A stretch of DNA of 64,000 nt from Mycoplasma zalophi (lineage in GTDB: Bacteria > Bacillota_I > Bacilli_A > Mycoplasmatales > Metamycoplasmataceae): positions 1 through 64,000 of the forward strand of contig NZ_JAHMHI010000001.1 in the NCBI RefSeq assembly GCF_018914005.1, given 5' to 3'. The notes under the pieces are model-generated. The model worked only from the letters and a program-made list of their open reading frames with translations. It ran no database searches and was not told the DNA's origin. Shown here piece after piece: positions 20,931 through 30,905 of this stretch (position 1 is the stretch's first letter; each line of letters begins with the position of its first letter). The position numbers and the translations under genes are program-made.

Positions 20931-21006
20931 GGCTCTGTAGCTCAGTTGGTAGAGCAACGGACTGAAGCTCCGTGTGTCGCTGGTTCGATTCCTGCCGGAG
21001 CCACCA
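20931..21006 (+). tRNA. tRNA-Phe (GAA)
   Basis: Acceptor GGCTCTG/CGGAGCC. The anticodon loop CTGAAGC in stem ACGGA/TCCGT gives GAA. CCA is encoded. Last gene of the cluster. Confidence 0.93.
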
Positions 21007-21019
21007 TATCAAGCTGATC

Positions 21020-21042
21020 GACCCCAGATGGGGTTTTTTTAT
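21020..21042 (+). terminator. Terminator of the tRNA cluster
   Basis: ACCCC at 21021-21025, AGAT loop, GGGGT and seven further T residues: a classical intrinsic terminator 15 bases after tRNA-Phe. Confidence 0.9.
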
Positions 21043-21204
21043 TATCTTTTATAAAAAAATTAATCATTTTTATCTTAATTTGACTTTTTTTCCTAGTTTT
21101 TTCCTATTTTTGTATCTAAATAAACAAAAAAATCATTTTTTATTTTTATAATAAAAGCGGGGATTAGATATAATCCCAATTGACTATTTTACGTTAGAGG
21201 TAAT

Positions 21205-21555
21205 ATGAAAATATCGGAAAATAGACTTATAGATAGTCTAACACAGACTTTATATTCTAGGATAATGATATATAGACAACAATGTGCATTATCCAAAAAA
21301 CTATTTCACCAAGAAATAACAAATAACAAATTAAAAAGTCAAGACTCAAAAGAAGAAAGTAAATTTAAAACATATCTTCCTATCATGGATTATTTTAACG
21401 AAGGCTTAACTTTCGAAGAAAGACTAATATTTTTTAATGAAATATGAAATGTTAATCCAAATAAAAAATGATATGAAGAATATTTTTCAAAAACGACATA
21501 TTATAAATATTTACACAGTGTATTAGATAGTTTGTGTATTTTTTTAAATGATTAA
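21205..21555 (+). CDS. Conserved mycoplasma hypothetical protein, possibly MG284/MPN403-like
   Basis: 116 residues, mostly helical, with no signal peptide or membrane segment. GAGG lies upstream of the ATG. The motif LTFEERLIFFNEIWNVNPNKKWYEEYFSKTTYYKYLHSV near the C-terminus (two UGA Trp) looks like a small helix-turn-helix or adaptor fold. By size and place at the head of a three-gene set I suspect the MG284/MPN403 family, from memory only. It overlaps the next gene by 8 bases (ATGATTAA). Confidence 0.5.
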
Positions 21556-22708
21556 TTACACATATAATTTAAATCAGCAAGAAATCATTAAAAATTATCG
21601 TGAAAATCTTTATTTAAAAACTGAAACAAAAATTTTAGATGATTCTTTAAATCCCAATAATTTATTGAAATTAAAAATAAAAAGACATATTCATAATGAC
21701 ACTTCTGTTTTAGAAATAAATTACAAACACACAACAAACCAAAAATTGGTTATTGGCATATTTATAAACAATAAACCTTTACCTATTTCTCGTGTGTTTA
21801 ATAATGAAATTAATTTTTCACTAATAACAGGAATAAATAAAATTCCAAAATTTGATTTTGAAGAAATTAACCACGTAGCAATTACTGTATATAAGATAAA
21901 TAATAATAAAATGAATGAATATTTACATAGTCATATTGAAATTAGACATAGTGATATAATAAAAACATTTAATATAAATAATTTTCATCAGGCTTTTGAT
22001 ATTCCTTTGGAATTAGAATTTGAATTATATAGCGGAAATTATGAACGTGTAAATGATGAAAAAATTATAAAAAACATTAAGTATGCAAGATTAATTTTAA
22101 TAAATGAAAAACCCAATCCCTATAAACATTTAAAAAATATTTATTATCTTGCTGCTAATATAGTTGATAAAAATAATAATATATCAAAAATTCCAGTAGC
22201 AAATTTATCGAATATAAAAGCAAAAGTAATGGCTCTTCCAGACATAAATGATGCAGTCGATTGCAATTTTAACTTAGAAGCAACTGCTACTAAATTTCAA
22301 GGCTATGATATTATTGGAAAGTTGACATTAAATACTCACACTTATTTCGATTTTAATTTAAATAAAACAGTTCAAGGATTTAGCTTATATTCTAAAGATG
22401 GTTATATTATGCCTTACAATTTTAAGGGTATGTTTAGCCCTATATTAATAATTTCAATAAATAATAAGTATAAAAACATAGTTTTATCTAAAATACATAG
22501 TATAAAACATCCTCTTTTAAATCAACAAGATGGCAATATTAAATTACAAATCTTAGAGGATACCAATATAAAAAATAGGTTAAATTGAATGACGTTCGAT
22601 AATATTGCAATTTTAAACATTATTGAAAATCAATATAGTTTAGATCAATTAATTGCACTTTCACGAGAATCTCTTAATAAAATTGAAGAAGATAACGAAA
22701 TCATATAA
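21548..22708 (+). CDS. Hypothetical protein of the three-gene mycoplasma set (386 aa)
   Basis: 386 residues rich in Asn, Ile and Lys, predicted mainly beta-strand (for example INYKHTTNQKLVIGIFI and FDIPLELEFELYSGNYE). There is no signal peptide and no recognisable enzymatic motif. The start overlaps the preceding gene by 8 bases and its end overlaps the next membrane protein gene by over 25 bases, so the three are co-translated. I recall similarly arranged Mycoplasma hominis hypothetical proteins but cannot confirm homology. Function unknown. Confidence 0.55.
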
Positions 22709-23177
22709 GAAAATATTTTTTTTGATTATTGTTGTATTATCATTAACTGGTATAATCACCTTAAGTGTAATTTACATGAGAAAAAACATACAAATTTCTA
22801 ATATAACACATATTAATAATTCCACAAACACAACAAATGAAGAAGAAAACACAAATTCAATAAATAACACAAAAAACAAACAAGAAATAAATCTCACATC
22901 CGAAAATATTTTTCCTTCAGTAAATTTTACTGATTATTATTCTAAAATAAAAATTATTAATTCTGAGCCTATCATTGACCAGGATATGGTGGCATATATT
23001 ATTCAGGATATTATAAAAAAAGTGGCTGTAAATTATGGAAAAATTGATGTTGGTTATTTTCAACCTAAAAAAAATCAACTTCAATTAAAATTCGCATGAA
23101 AATCAGAAAATCAAATTATTTATAAAAATTATTTTTTTAATTTATATGATGAAAACTTAAAAAAATAACACAAATTA
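22653..23177 (+). CDS. Single-pass membrane hypothetical protein
   Basis: 174 residues from TTG 22653, or 164 from TTG 22683. The start is uncertain because there is no ATG and both options overlap the preceding gene. After a basic stretch (KLKKITKSYKK) a single transmembrane helix (IFFLIIVVLSLTGIITLSVI) anchors the protein with its C-terminus outside. A low-complexity Asn/Thr linker then leads to a small folded domain of about 90 residues. UGA encodes Trp near the end. It closes the three-gene set and is followed by a terminator. Function unknown. Confidence 0.55.
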
Positions 23178-23179
23178 AT

Positions 23180-23220
23180 TAAACTATGAATTTATCAAAA
23201 ATTCATAGTTTTTAATTTTT
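23180..23220 (+). terminator. Rho-independent terminator
   Basis: AAACTATGAAT at 23180-23190 pairs with ATTCATAGTTT at 23200-23210, followed by a T-rich tract. Confidence 0.8.
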
Positions 23221-23309
23221 TTCAGTAAAATTGTCAGTATTTTTCAATGTTTTGTGCAATTATTTTTTAATTTGTGTAAAATTATTTTAAAATTTTCATT
23301 ATTTTCCTT

Positions 23310-23346
23310 TTGTAAATTTAGTAAATTATTATATAATAATAAAATT
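23310..23346 (+). promoter_or_regulatory. Promoter of prfA, likely leaderless
   Basis: TTGTAA at 23310-23315, 16-base spacer, TATAAT at 23332-23337. The ATG follows 9 bases later with no ribosome binding site, so the predicted transcript begins within about three bases of the start codon. Confidence 0.6.
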
Positions 23347-24444
23347 ATGGAAAAAACAATGTATCAAAGCTTAATAGCTATTAAATCTAAATATGAAGAT
23401 ATTCAAAACTCATTACAGAAACCAGAAATATATGAGGATATAAAAAAATATAATTCATTGCTAAAACAACAAAATTCAATTAAAGATATTTATAAACAAT
23501 TTTCAAATTATTTAGAATTAGAAATGAGTTATACTCAAGCAAAAGAAGTTTTAAAAGTTGAAAAAGACCATGAATTGTTAGAATTAGCAAAAATAGAAAT
23601 TGATGAAACACAAGAAAAAATGACAGAATTAGAAGAAGAATTAAAAATCCTTTTACTTCCAAAAGACGAAAATGATGAACGTGATGTAATCATGGAAATA
23701 AGAGGAGCTGCTGGTGGAGATGAAGCTAATATTTTTGCTGGTGATTTATTTAAAATTTATCAAAAATATTGTGATTCTGAAAATATGAAAATAAAAGTAA
23801 TTGATTCAACTTTTGGAGCTGCTGGTGGGTTTAGTCAATTAGTTTTTAGTGTGAGCGGAGAAAAAGTTTTTTCTAAACTAAAATTTGAACGTGGAGTACA
23901 CAGAGTACAAAGAATACCCGCTACAGAAACCCAAGGTAGAGTCCATACCTCAACAGTTACAGTAACTGTTTTACCAGCTGTTGATGACGATGTTGAAGTA
24001 GAAATTAGAACTCAAGATTTAAAAATCGATACATTTAGATCTTCGGGGGCTGGTGGTCAAAGTGTTAATACCACAGATAGTGCTGTAAGAATCACCCATA
24101 TTCCAACCGGAATTATTGTAACTTCGCAAGATGAACGTTCACAAATAGCTAACCGTCAACAAGCAATGAATTTATTAAAAGCAAAAATTTATCAATTAGA
24201 AGTATCAAAAAGAGAAGCTGAAGAAAGTGCATTGCGAAAATTAACTGGTAGCGGTGATAGAAGTGAAAAAATAAGAACATATAATTATCCACAAGACCGT
24301 GTTACTGATCATAGAATTTCATTCAATGCTTCTTTAAAAAGTGTTGCCGATGGTAAATTAGATTTAATTATCGATGCTTTATTAAGTGAAGAAAAAGCTC
24401 AAAAAATTAAAATGATTGGTGAAAAGCAAGCAAATGATCAATAA
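23347..24444 (+). CDS. prfA: Peptide chain release factor 1
   Basis: 365 residues from ATG 23347; a second ATG at 23359 would give 361. The catalytic [20 protein letters not shown] and the stop-codon recognition tripeptide Pro-Ala-Thr in [14 protein letters not shown] identify RF1, which reads UAA and UAG. RF2 would read SPF. No RF2 is seen, as expected where UGA means Trp. An alternative upstream frame from 23254 codes for a non-conserved hydrophobic leader and is rejected. It is paired with prmC, the enzyme that methylates its GGQ glutamine, which overlaps it by 11 bases. Confidence 0.94.
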   Translation: MEKTMYQSLIAIKSKYEDIQNSLQKPEIYEDIKKYNSLLKQQNSIKDIYKQFSNYLELEMSYTQAKEVLKVEKDHELLELAKIEIDETQEKMTELEEELKILLLPKDENDERDVIMEIRGAAGGDEANIFAGDLFKIYQKYCDSENMKIKVIDSTFGAAGGFSQLVFSVSGEKVFSKLKFERGVHRVQRIPATETQGRVHTSTVTVTVLPAVDDDVEVEIRTQDLKIDTFRSSGAGGQSVNTTDSAVRITHIPTGIIVTSQDERSQIANRQQAMNLLKAKIYQLEVSKREAEESALRKLTGSGDRSEKIRTYNYPQDRVTDHRISFNASLKSVADGKLDLIIDALLSEEKAQKIKMIGEKQANDQ

Positions 24445-25126
24445 GGAAATTTTATTAAGAGAAAAATTAAGATATAACTTACCTCTTGAAATTTCAAAAC
24501 GTGAATTAAAATTACTAAAAAAAGATTTTCCAGTACAAAGAATTATCGGATATTGTGAAATGCAATCTATCCGTGTTTTTTTGAATAAATCTACTTTAAT
24601 TCCCAGATATGAAACAGAAGAAGTTATTTTAAAATGTTATGAATTTTTAAATAAAGATTCAGAAGTTTTAGATTTGGGAACTGGTACAGGTTTTATTGGT
24701 TTAGCAATCAAAAAAAATATCAATTGTAAGGTAACTTTAATCGATAAAAACAAAAAAGCACTAAAAATGGCTAAAAAAAATGCTGAATTTAATAATTTAG
24801 ATGTAGAAATTTTTAAAAGTAATTGATTTTCTAATGTGTATAAAAAATATGATTTAATTGTTGCAAATCCTCCATATTTAGATAAATCAAAACTAAAAAA
24901 ACAAGACAGACCAAAGTTTGATCCTTCTTATGCCTTATATGCCAAAAATAATGGTTTAAAAGACTACATAAAAATTTTAAAAGATTATAAAAAATTCTTA
25001 AAACCTAACGGAATTTTAATTTTTGAAATTGATGATTTTGTTGCTCAATATTTTGAAAAATATTATCCAGATCAAGAAATTATTAAAGATATTAATAATA
25101 AAAAAAGAATTATTGTAATAAGATAA
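24434..25126 (+). CDS. prmC: Release factor glutamine methyltransferase PrmC
   Basis: 230 residues. The SAM-binding motif is [15 protein letters not shown] at about residues 75-89, and the substrate-binding motif IVANPPYL at about 140 carries the diagnostic [14 protein letters not shown] is the PVQYIIG-type N-terminal signature. It methylates the GGQ motif of RF1. It is shorter than the usual 280 residues because the N-terminal helical lobe is reduced. The start at 24434 overlaps prfA by 11 bases. Confidence 0.9.
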
Positions 25127-25129
25127 TTT

Positions 25130-25156
25130 TTAGCACTCTAAACATTTTTGTGCTAA
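25130..25156 (+). promoter_or_regulatory. CIRCE operator in front of dnaJ
   Basis: TTAGCACTC at 25130-25138, nine bases, then TTGTGCTAA at 25148-25156. Consensus is TTAGCACTC-N9-GAGTGCTAA, so the right arm has two mismatches. The element overlaps the -10 box (TAAAAT 25154-25159), which lies 7 bases before the ATG. HrcA repression of dnaJ under non-stress conditions is inferred from the known CIRCE system; hrcA is not in the window. Confidence 0.85.
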
Positions 25157-25166
25157 AATTAAGACT

Positions 25167-26279
25167 ATGAGTAAAAAACGAGATTATTATGAAATTTTAG
25201 GTATTTCTAAAAATGCAACTGAAAAAGATATAAAAAGTGCTTATCGTAAATTAGCTATGAAGTATCACCCAGATCGAAACAAAGAAGCTGATGCAGAAGA
25301 AAAATTTAAAGAAGTTTCTGAAGCTTATGAAGTTTTAAGTGATGTAGATAAAAGAGCTAAATATGATAAATTTGGTCATGCAGCATTTGAACAAGGTGGT
25401 GCAGGAGGATTTGGTGATGCTTCTGATATATTTAGAAGCTTCTTTGGTGGGTTTGGTAAAAGTTTTGGTGAATCATTTGACTTTGGTGATATTTTTGGTT
25501 CTTCAAGAAATGCAGGACCACAAAAAGGAAGTGATATTGAAAATCAAATTACCATTGAATTTTTAGATAGTGTTTATGGTAAAAAAATTGATGTAAAATT
25601 ACCAAAAATTGAAACATGTTACAAATGTAAAGGGACTGGAGCGGATACTCCTGAGGATCTTGTAACTTGTGATAAATGTTCTGGTTCAGGACAAGTAAGT
25701 GCTTCTATGTTAGGATTTTTTCAAACAGTTACTACATGTGATAAATGTTCAGGTTCAGGTAAAATGGTTAAAAAAGTATGTTCTGTTTGTAAAGGACAAA
25801 GAATTACAAAAGAATATGAAACAAAAGAAATTAACATTCCAGCGGGAATTTTTAGCGGACAAACCATCGTTATTTCAGGATATGGTGCACCTTCTAAAAA
25901 TAATGGACCAAAAGGTGATTTACATTTAGTTATAAATGTTAAAAAACACCCATTTTACAGAAGAGTTGAAAACGATATTATTATGGAAGTTCCAGTTTCT
26001 ATTAAATCAGTTATTGCAGAAGAAACAATTGAAATTCCAACACCGTATGGAAAAAAACCACTAAAAATTCACTCAGACACAAAAGACGGTGACAAATTGA
26101 TAATCAAAGATGCAGGCATTAAGTATCTAAACCGTAATATGATTGGTAAAATGATAGTTATTGTTAAGACGTATATACCTAAACTTTCTAAACAAGAAAA
26201 GCATTCTATTTTAGAAGCTTTAGAAAACAATAAAGATAAACAATACTCAAAATGAGTAGATGATGTGATTAAAGGTTAA
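25167..26279 (+). CDS. dnaJ: Chaperone protein DnaJ
   Basis: 370 residues. The J domain has the HPD motif in KYHPDRNKE (about residue 33). A Gly/Phe-rich linker (about 75-115) is followed by four CxxCxGxG zinc repeats: [24 protein letters not shown] and CSVCKGQR. The last is degenerate. C-terminal peptide-binding domains follow. It is the DnaK co-chaperone. It stands alone rather than with hrcA-grpE-dnaK, but keeps a CIRCE operator. No Shine-Dalgarno is present and the start is probably leaderless. Confidence 0.95.
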
Positions 26280-26283
26280 TCTT

Positions 26284-26312
26284 AAAAACAGAGTATTTCT
26301 GTTTTTATTTTA
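26284..26312 (+). terminator. Terminator after dnaJ
   Basis: AAAACAGA at 26285-26292 pairs with TCTGTTTT at 26298-26305, followed by a T-rich tract. Confidence 0.75.
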
Positions 26313-26338
26313 TACAAAATATCTTATAATAAGATATT

Positions 26339-26767
26339 ATGATTAGCAGGAAAAAATATTGACAGGAATATAGAGATGAATTAAGTTCAACATCTTCTAT
26401 TCAAAATGCAATAAAAAAAGAAAATAAAAATTTTAATAAGAAGGTTCAACAAATTGTAAATAACATTCCTGATTATGAAAAAATGTTAGAAGAATTAAAT
26501 AATGAATTAAATTTAAATTTTTTTCCAAATAATCATAGTTTAAATCAAGAGTGAAATTTTTCAGATGACATTAAAATAGCTTCTTCAATTGAAAAAATTA
26601 AGGAGATTGAAACTCAAATTAATAAAATTGTTAATGATCCACTAAACAAAAAAGAACTTATAAATAGGGTTAAAAAATTGATTTTAGATAATGAAATTTT
26701 AGTGATTCAAAATGATTTAAAACAAGAATTAGAAAACATAAAAAGAGGGATGAAAAATGATGAATAA
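26339..26767 (+). CDS. Hypothetical coiled-coil protein upstream of cmk
   Basis: 142 residues. TATAAT at 26325-26330 lies 8 bases before the ATG and there is no Shine-Dalgarno. The sequence is highly charged and helical (IEKIKEIETQINKIVN, VKKLILDNEILVIQND), consistent with a coiled coil, and has no membrane segment. Two UGA Trp codons lie in frame, so the standard code would hide it. It overlaps cmk by 11 bases and appears to head the cmk-der-gpsA-hup transcript. I recognise no family. Confidence 0.6.
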
Positions 26768-27437
26768 ACGAATTAATATAGCAATAGATGGGCCGTCGGG
26801 AGTTGGAAAAAGTTCAGTAGCTAAATTGCTTGCAAAACAATTGGGATTCTTTTTTATAAGTAGTGGATCATTGTATCGATTATCGGCATTGCTTGCAATT
26901 GAGAATAATATTGATGTTAATGATGCTGAAAAAATCGTTTCATTATGAAATTTTGAAGATGTTAGAGTTGATTCATCAGAAAATTGATTCTACAAAGAAA
27001 GAAATGTTACGATAAATTTACGGGATGATGAAGTTTCAACGGTGGCTAGCAATATTGCAGTATTTCCTAGTGTAAGAGAAAAAATAGTAAAATTTTTACA
27101 ATGATATTCTGAGTCGTTTAAAGGTGTAATTATTGATGGGCGTGATGCAACCTATCGAATTTTGCCAAATGCTGAACTTAAAATATTTTTATGAGCAAAA
27201 GCGGAAATTAGAGCACAGCGTAGAATGTTACAAAATTTAGAACTTGGTCATTTATCAAATTATGAAGAAGTTTTAGCACAAATAAAAGCAAGAGATTATC
27301 AAGATTCTACACGAAAAGAAGATCCATTAAAAGTTTCAGAAGGTTCAATTGAAATTGATTCAACAAACATGAGTATTTTGGAAGTATATGAAAAAATATA
27401 TGAACTCGCAATTAATAAAATAAATGAGGTTAAATAA
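26757..27437 (+). CDS. cmk: Cytidylate kinase
   Basis: 226 residues. P-loop [13 protein letters not shown] at about 11-23, CMP-binding SSGSLYR at about 36-42, IDGRDAT (the conserved GRD) at about 125, and the C-terminal DSTRKEDPL with arginines for phosphate binding. It phosphorylates CMP and dCMP. AGAGGGATG lies upstream, and two adjacent ATG codons at 26757 and 26760 are both usable. It overlaps der by one base (TAATG). Confidence 0.9.
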
Positions 27438-28750
27438 TGAAAGATCTTGTCGCAATAGTAGGAAAACCAAATGTAGGAAAATCAACCTTATTTAATAAAT
27501 TAATTAATAAACGAAAATCAATTGTTGATGATGCTCCCGGAGTTACTAGAGATAGAATTTATGATGAAGCATACTGAACTGGAACAACATTTAGAATAGT
27601 AGATACTGGTGGAATTACCGTTAGTGATGATGATAATATGCAATCACAAATAACTGTTCAGGCACAAATTGCAATCGAAGAAGCAAATATTATTATTTTT
27701 ATTTTAGATGCTACTCATGATTTGACTAAAGAAGATTATTATGTTGCTGATTTACTTAGAAAAAGTTCAAAAAAAATTATCGTTGCTTTAAATAAATTAG
27801 AAGGACAAAGAGGTGAATTTGATCCTATTTTCTATAGTTTAGGTTTTGATGATATATTCCCTATTAGTAGTATTCATGGTGAAGGAATTGGAGAAATGCT
27901 TGATAAAGTCACTTCCTTAATTGATAATTCTAATAATAATGATTCAAATACTTTTAAACTTTCTATTATTGGAAAACCAAATGTAGGAAAAAGTTCACTT
28001 CTAAATGCTCTAAGTGGTAAATATCGTTCAATAGTTTCAGATGTGAGCGGAACAACTCGCGATAGTATTAGTGAATTAATTAATATAAATGATGAACAAT
28101 TTGAAATAATAGATACAGCAGGTATCAAAAGAAAATCTAAATTAGTAGAAAGTGTTGAACATTATGCTCTTATGCGTGCAATGCAAAGCTTAGAAGATAG
28201 TGATTTAGCTATTTTGATGTTAGATGCAACTGAAGATATTCACCATTTTCATTTAAGAATCACAGGTTTTGCATATGAACAAAGAAAACCATTAATTATT
28301 GTTGTTAATAAATGAGATTTAATTGAAAAAGATACTAATACAATGGTGCAATTTAAAAAGAATTTATATGAAAAATTTAAATTTGTTGATTGAGCTCCAA
28401 TTGTGTTTATAAGTGCAAAAACTACACAAAGATTAGAGAAACTAAAACAAAAAATTGTTGAAGTTAAAGAAAATATTTCAAGAAAAATACCAACAAATAA
28501 ATTAAATAGTTTTTTAGTTGATATTCAGATGTTAAAACCCGCTCCTTCTTTTAAAGGTAAAAGATTAAGTATTTCATTTATTCAGCAAGTCGAAGCTAAG
28601 ATACCTACATTTGTAATGTATGTAAATAATCGAGAATATGCGCATTTTAGTTACTTAAGATACATAGAAAATCAAATTAGAACATATTTTAATTTTGAAG
28701 GAACACCTATAAATTTATTATTAAGGAATAAAAATGAAACAAAATACTAG
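27437..28750 (+). CDS. der: Ribosome-associated GTPase Der (EngA)
   Basis: 437 residues with two tandem GTPase domains. Domain 1 has [13 protein letters not shown] and a G4-like NKLE. Domain 2 has GKPNVGKSS at about 181, DTAG and NKWD (UGA Trp). The C-terminal KH-like domain follows from about residue 352. It acts in 50S subunit maturation. The double GTPase arrangement is unique to this family. It overlaps gpsA by 17 bases. Confidence 0.94.
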
Positions 28751-29741
28751 TGAAAATATTACAATTATTGGTTCAGGTTCAATGGGAACTGCTCTTGCAA
28801 AAGTCTTATTTAATAACGGACACAACGTAATTATTTATGGAATAGATTCTCAAGAATTAGCTGAATTAACAACAGGAAAAAACACAAAATACTTCCCAGA
28901 AACAACATATTTACCTTGCTTTAAAACCACAAATAATTTACATGAAGCTCTAAAAAATACAAATTATGTTGTCTTTGCAGTACCTTCAAAATTTATGGAT
29001 AATGTGTTTAAAAAAACTATGGAAAATCTTAGTTCAAAAGTCACACTTATTAATGTTGCAAAGGGTTTTTATCCTCAAACAATAACTCCATTACACACAC
29101 AATTTAAAAATTTAACAAAAGATAATGAAGACGTTTTAGGTGTCGTTTCGCTAATTGGACCTAGTCATGCCGAAGAAATTGTTAAAGATTCAATTACTGT
29201 TGTTGATGCTGTGGATGAAAATTTAGAAATAGCAAAAAAAGTTCAAAAACTATTTTCAAATAATTATTTTAGAGTTTATACTCAAACTGATGTAATTGGT
29301 GCTGAAATTGGAAGTATTTTTAAAAATGTTTTAGCAATTGCTAGTGGAATTTTATATGCAAAAAACTATGGAATTAACACAAGAGCAGCCCTTATTACAA
29401 GAGGACTTGTGGAAATGAAAAAATACGCATTATATAACGGCGGTAAATTAGAAACTTTATTTGGATTAACGGGTATAGGGGATTTAATTGTTACTGCATT
29501 TAGTGAATTTTCTCGTAATTTTAGTTTTGGAAAATTATATGGTGAAGTAGGAAAAGAAGCACTAAATACTCAAAAAACAGTTGAAGGTCTTACAGCTCTT
29601 AAAGCAATTTATGATAATTTAATTAAAACAAATGTAATGGAACTACCTATTACAAATAGTTTATATCAAGTAATTTTTAACGATCATGATATAAATGAAA
29701 TGCTAAATAAATTAATCACAAGAGATTTAAAAGACGAATAG
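28734..29741 (+). CDS. gpsA: Glycerol-3-phosphate dehydrogenase [NAD(P)+]
   Basis: 335 residues. Rossmann motif IIGSGSMGTALAKVL at about 12-26, VFAVPSKFM, IGPSHAEE at about 142, and the catalytic Lys in AEIGSIFKNVLAIASG. GLTGIGDLIVTAFSEFSRN is the conserved C-terminal signature. It supplies glycerol-3-phosphate for phospholipid synthesis, feeding the PlsC made further downstream. It starts inside der and is followed immediately by hup. Confidence 0.93.
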   Translation: MKQNTSENITIIGSGSMGTALAKVLFNNGHNVIIYGIDSQELAELTTGKNTKYFPETTYLPCFKTTNNLHEALKNTNYVVFAVPSKFMDNVFKKTMENLSSKVTLINVAKGFYPQTITPLHTQFKNLTKDNEDVLGVVSLIGPSHAEEIVKDSITVVDAVDENLEIAKKVQKLFSNNYFRVYTQTDVIGAEIGSIFKNVLAIASGILYAKNYGINTRAALITRGLVEMKKYALYNGGKLETLFGLTGIGDLIVTAFSEFSRNFSFGKLYGEVGKEALNTQKTVEGLTALKAIYDNLIKTNVMELPITNSLYQVIFNDHDINEMLNKLITRDLKDE

Positions 29742-29742
29742 C

Positions 29743-30015
29743 ATGAATAAAAAACAACTATTACAAGAAACCTCAAAAAGGTTGAATTTAAATTATCAAG
29801 AAGTAGTGAATATTTATGATGCTATTGAAGAAATTATTTTAGAAGGTCTTAAAAAACATGAAAAGATTTCAATTAGTGGCTTTGGCACATTCACCACTCA
29901 ATTTAAAGACCAAAAAGAAACAATTAATAAATTTTCACAAAAACCATTAACTGTCCAAGCAAAATATGAACCAAAATTTAAATTTTCAAAAGTAGTTAAA
30001 CAAAAAATTAATTAA
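29743..30015 (+). CDS. hup: DNA-binding protein HU
   Basis: 90 residues. LNLNYQEVVNIYDAIEEIILEGLKK is the helical dimer part and ISISGFGTF the turn before the DNA-gripping arm. The arm (KETINKFSQKPLTV) lacks the usual Asn-Pro intercalating tip, since here Ser-Gln-Lys-Pro precedes the return strand. HU compacts the nucleoid. It starts one base after the gpsA stop. Its end overlaps the convergent recU by 8 bases. Confidence 0.85.
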   Translation: MNKKQLLQETSKRLNLNYQEVVNIYDAIEEIILEGLKKHEKISISGFGTFTTQFKDQKETINKFSQKPLTVQAKYEPKFKFSKVVKQKIN

Positions 30016-30499
30016 TACAATTTATATAATCTAAAACTCCAGGAAATATTAAATTTATTTTTTTGGAAATTTTTATCGCTTCTTCATAAGAAAGCGATTT
30101 TTTATTTTTTCAAATTTTGTCAATTTCTAAACAATTTATATACAAAAAACAATCAAATTGTTTAAAAAACACAATATAAAAGCCAATTCCACCAAATTTT
30201 GTAATATCTAAAAGATATTTGTGTTGGTGTTTTTTTATGTTGTTTAGTGAAAATGATTTCGAGTCTGTTTCTTTCGCTTCAAAAGCAATAAATTTTCCTT
30301 TATATACTCCATAATAATCCACTGTACTTTTTGAAAAGATTTTTGCGTCTTTAAGTTGTAGTTTTTCATCTTTATTTATAACTCTTTTGAATTTTATATT
30401 TAGTTCCTTTTTTTGACAAAAAGCAACTTGATTTAAATAGTATCTTTCATTTGTTTTATTGATTATACTTTCAAGTAACATTCCACGATTTTTTTGCAT
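30008..30499 (-). CDS. recU: Holliday junction resolvase RecU
   Basis: 163 residues. NRGMLLESIINKTN is the conserved N-terminus, STVDYYGVYKG carries the catalytic Asp, FEAKET the Glu and Lys of the PD-(D/E)xK core, and KKHQHKYL the C-terminal motif. It resolves recombination intermediates together with RuvAB. AAAGGAG precedes the ATG. It is encoded opposite its neighbours and overlaps the 3' end of hup, so convergent transcription is likely. Confidence 0.92.
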
Positions 30500-30599
30500 T
30501 TTTAACTCCTTTATTATTAAAAGTAAAAAAATAGAATAAAATATAAATATTTTATTAAAGTAACCTCAAAAATTAAAAATAATTTATAATTAAAATATT

Positions 30600-30905
30600 A
30601 TGAATAAAGTTGGAATAGATATCACTTCAATTAGCAGATTTTTAAACAAAAATGATGAATTTGCAAAGAGAATTTTATCTAGTGAAGAATTTAAAGAATA
30701 TCAAACCATAAATAATAAAAGTAAATATTTAGCTACAAGATGAGCTATTAAAGAAGCAATTTTTAAAGCAGATAATACATTTAATACTTTTTCCAACATA
30801 AATATAAAAAAAGATCACAAATATCACTTCAAGAATTTTGATATTTCAACAAGTAGTGAAGGTGATTTAGTAATTGCAATGGCAATTAAATTTAAGGAGA
30901 AATAA
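30600..30905 (+). CDS. acpS: Holo-[acyl-carrier-protein] synthase
   Basis: 101 residues. VGIDITSISRF at the N-terminus holds the magnesium-binding Asp, and ATRWAIKEAIFKA holds the catalytic Glu and Lys. It transfers phosphopantetheine from CoA to ACP. TATAAT at 30585-30590 is 9 bases before the ATG and there is no ribosome binding site, a further leaderless candidate. It overlaps plsC by one base. Confidence 0.9.

Noticed and set aside
23254..23346. Upstream extension of prfA from 23254
   Set aside because: The extra 31 residues are hydrophobic and unconserved and lie over the -35 and -10 boxes. The conserved N-terminus begins at 23347 or 23359.
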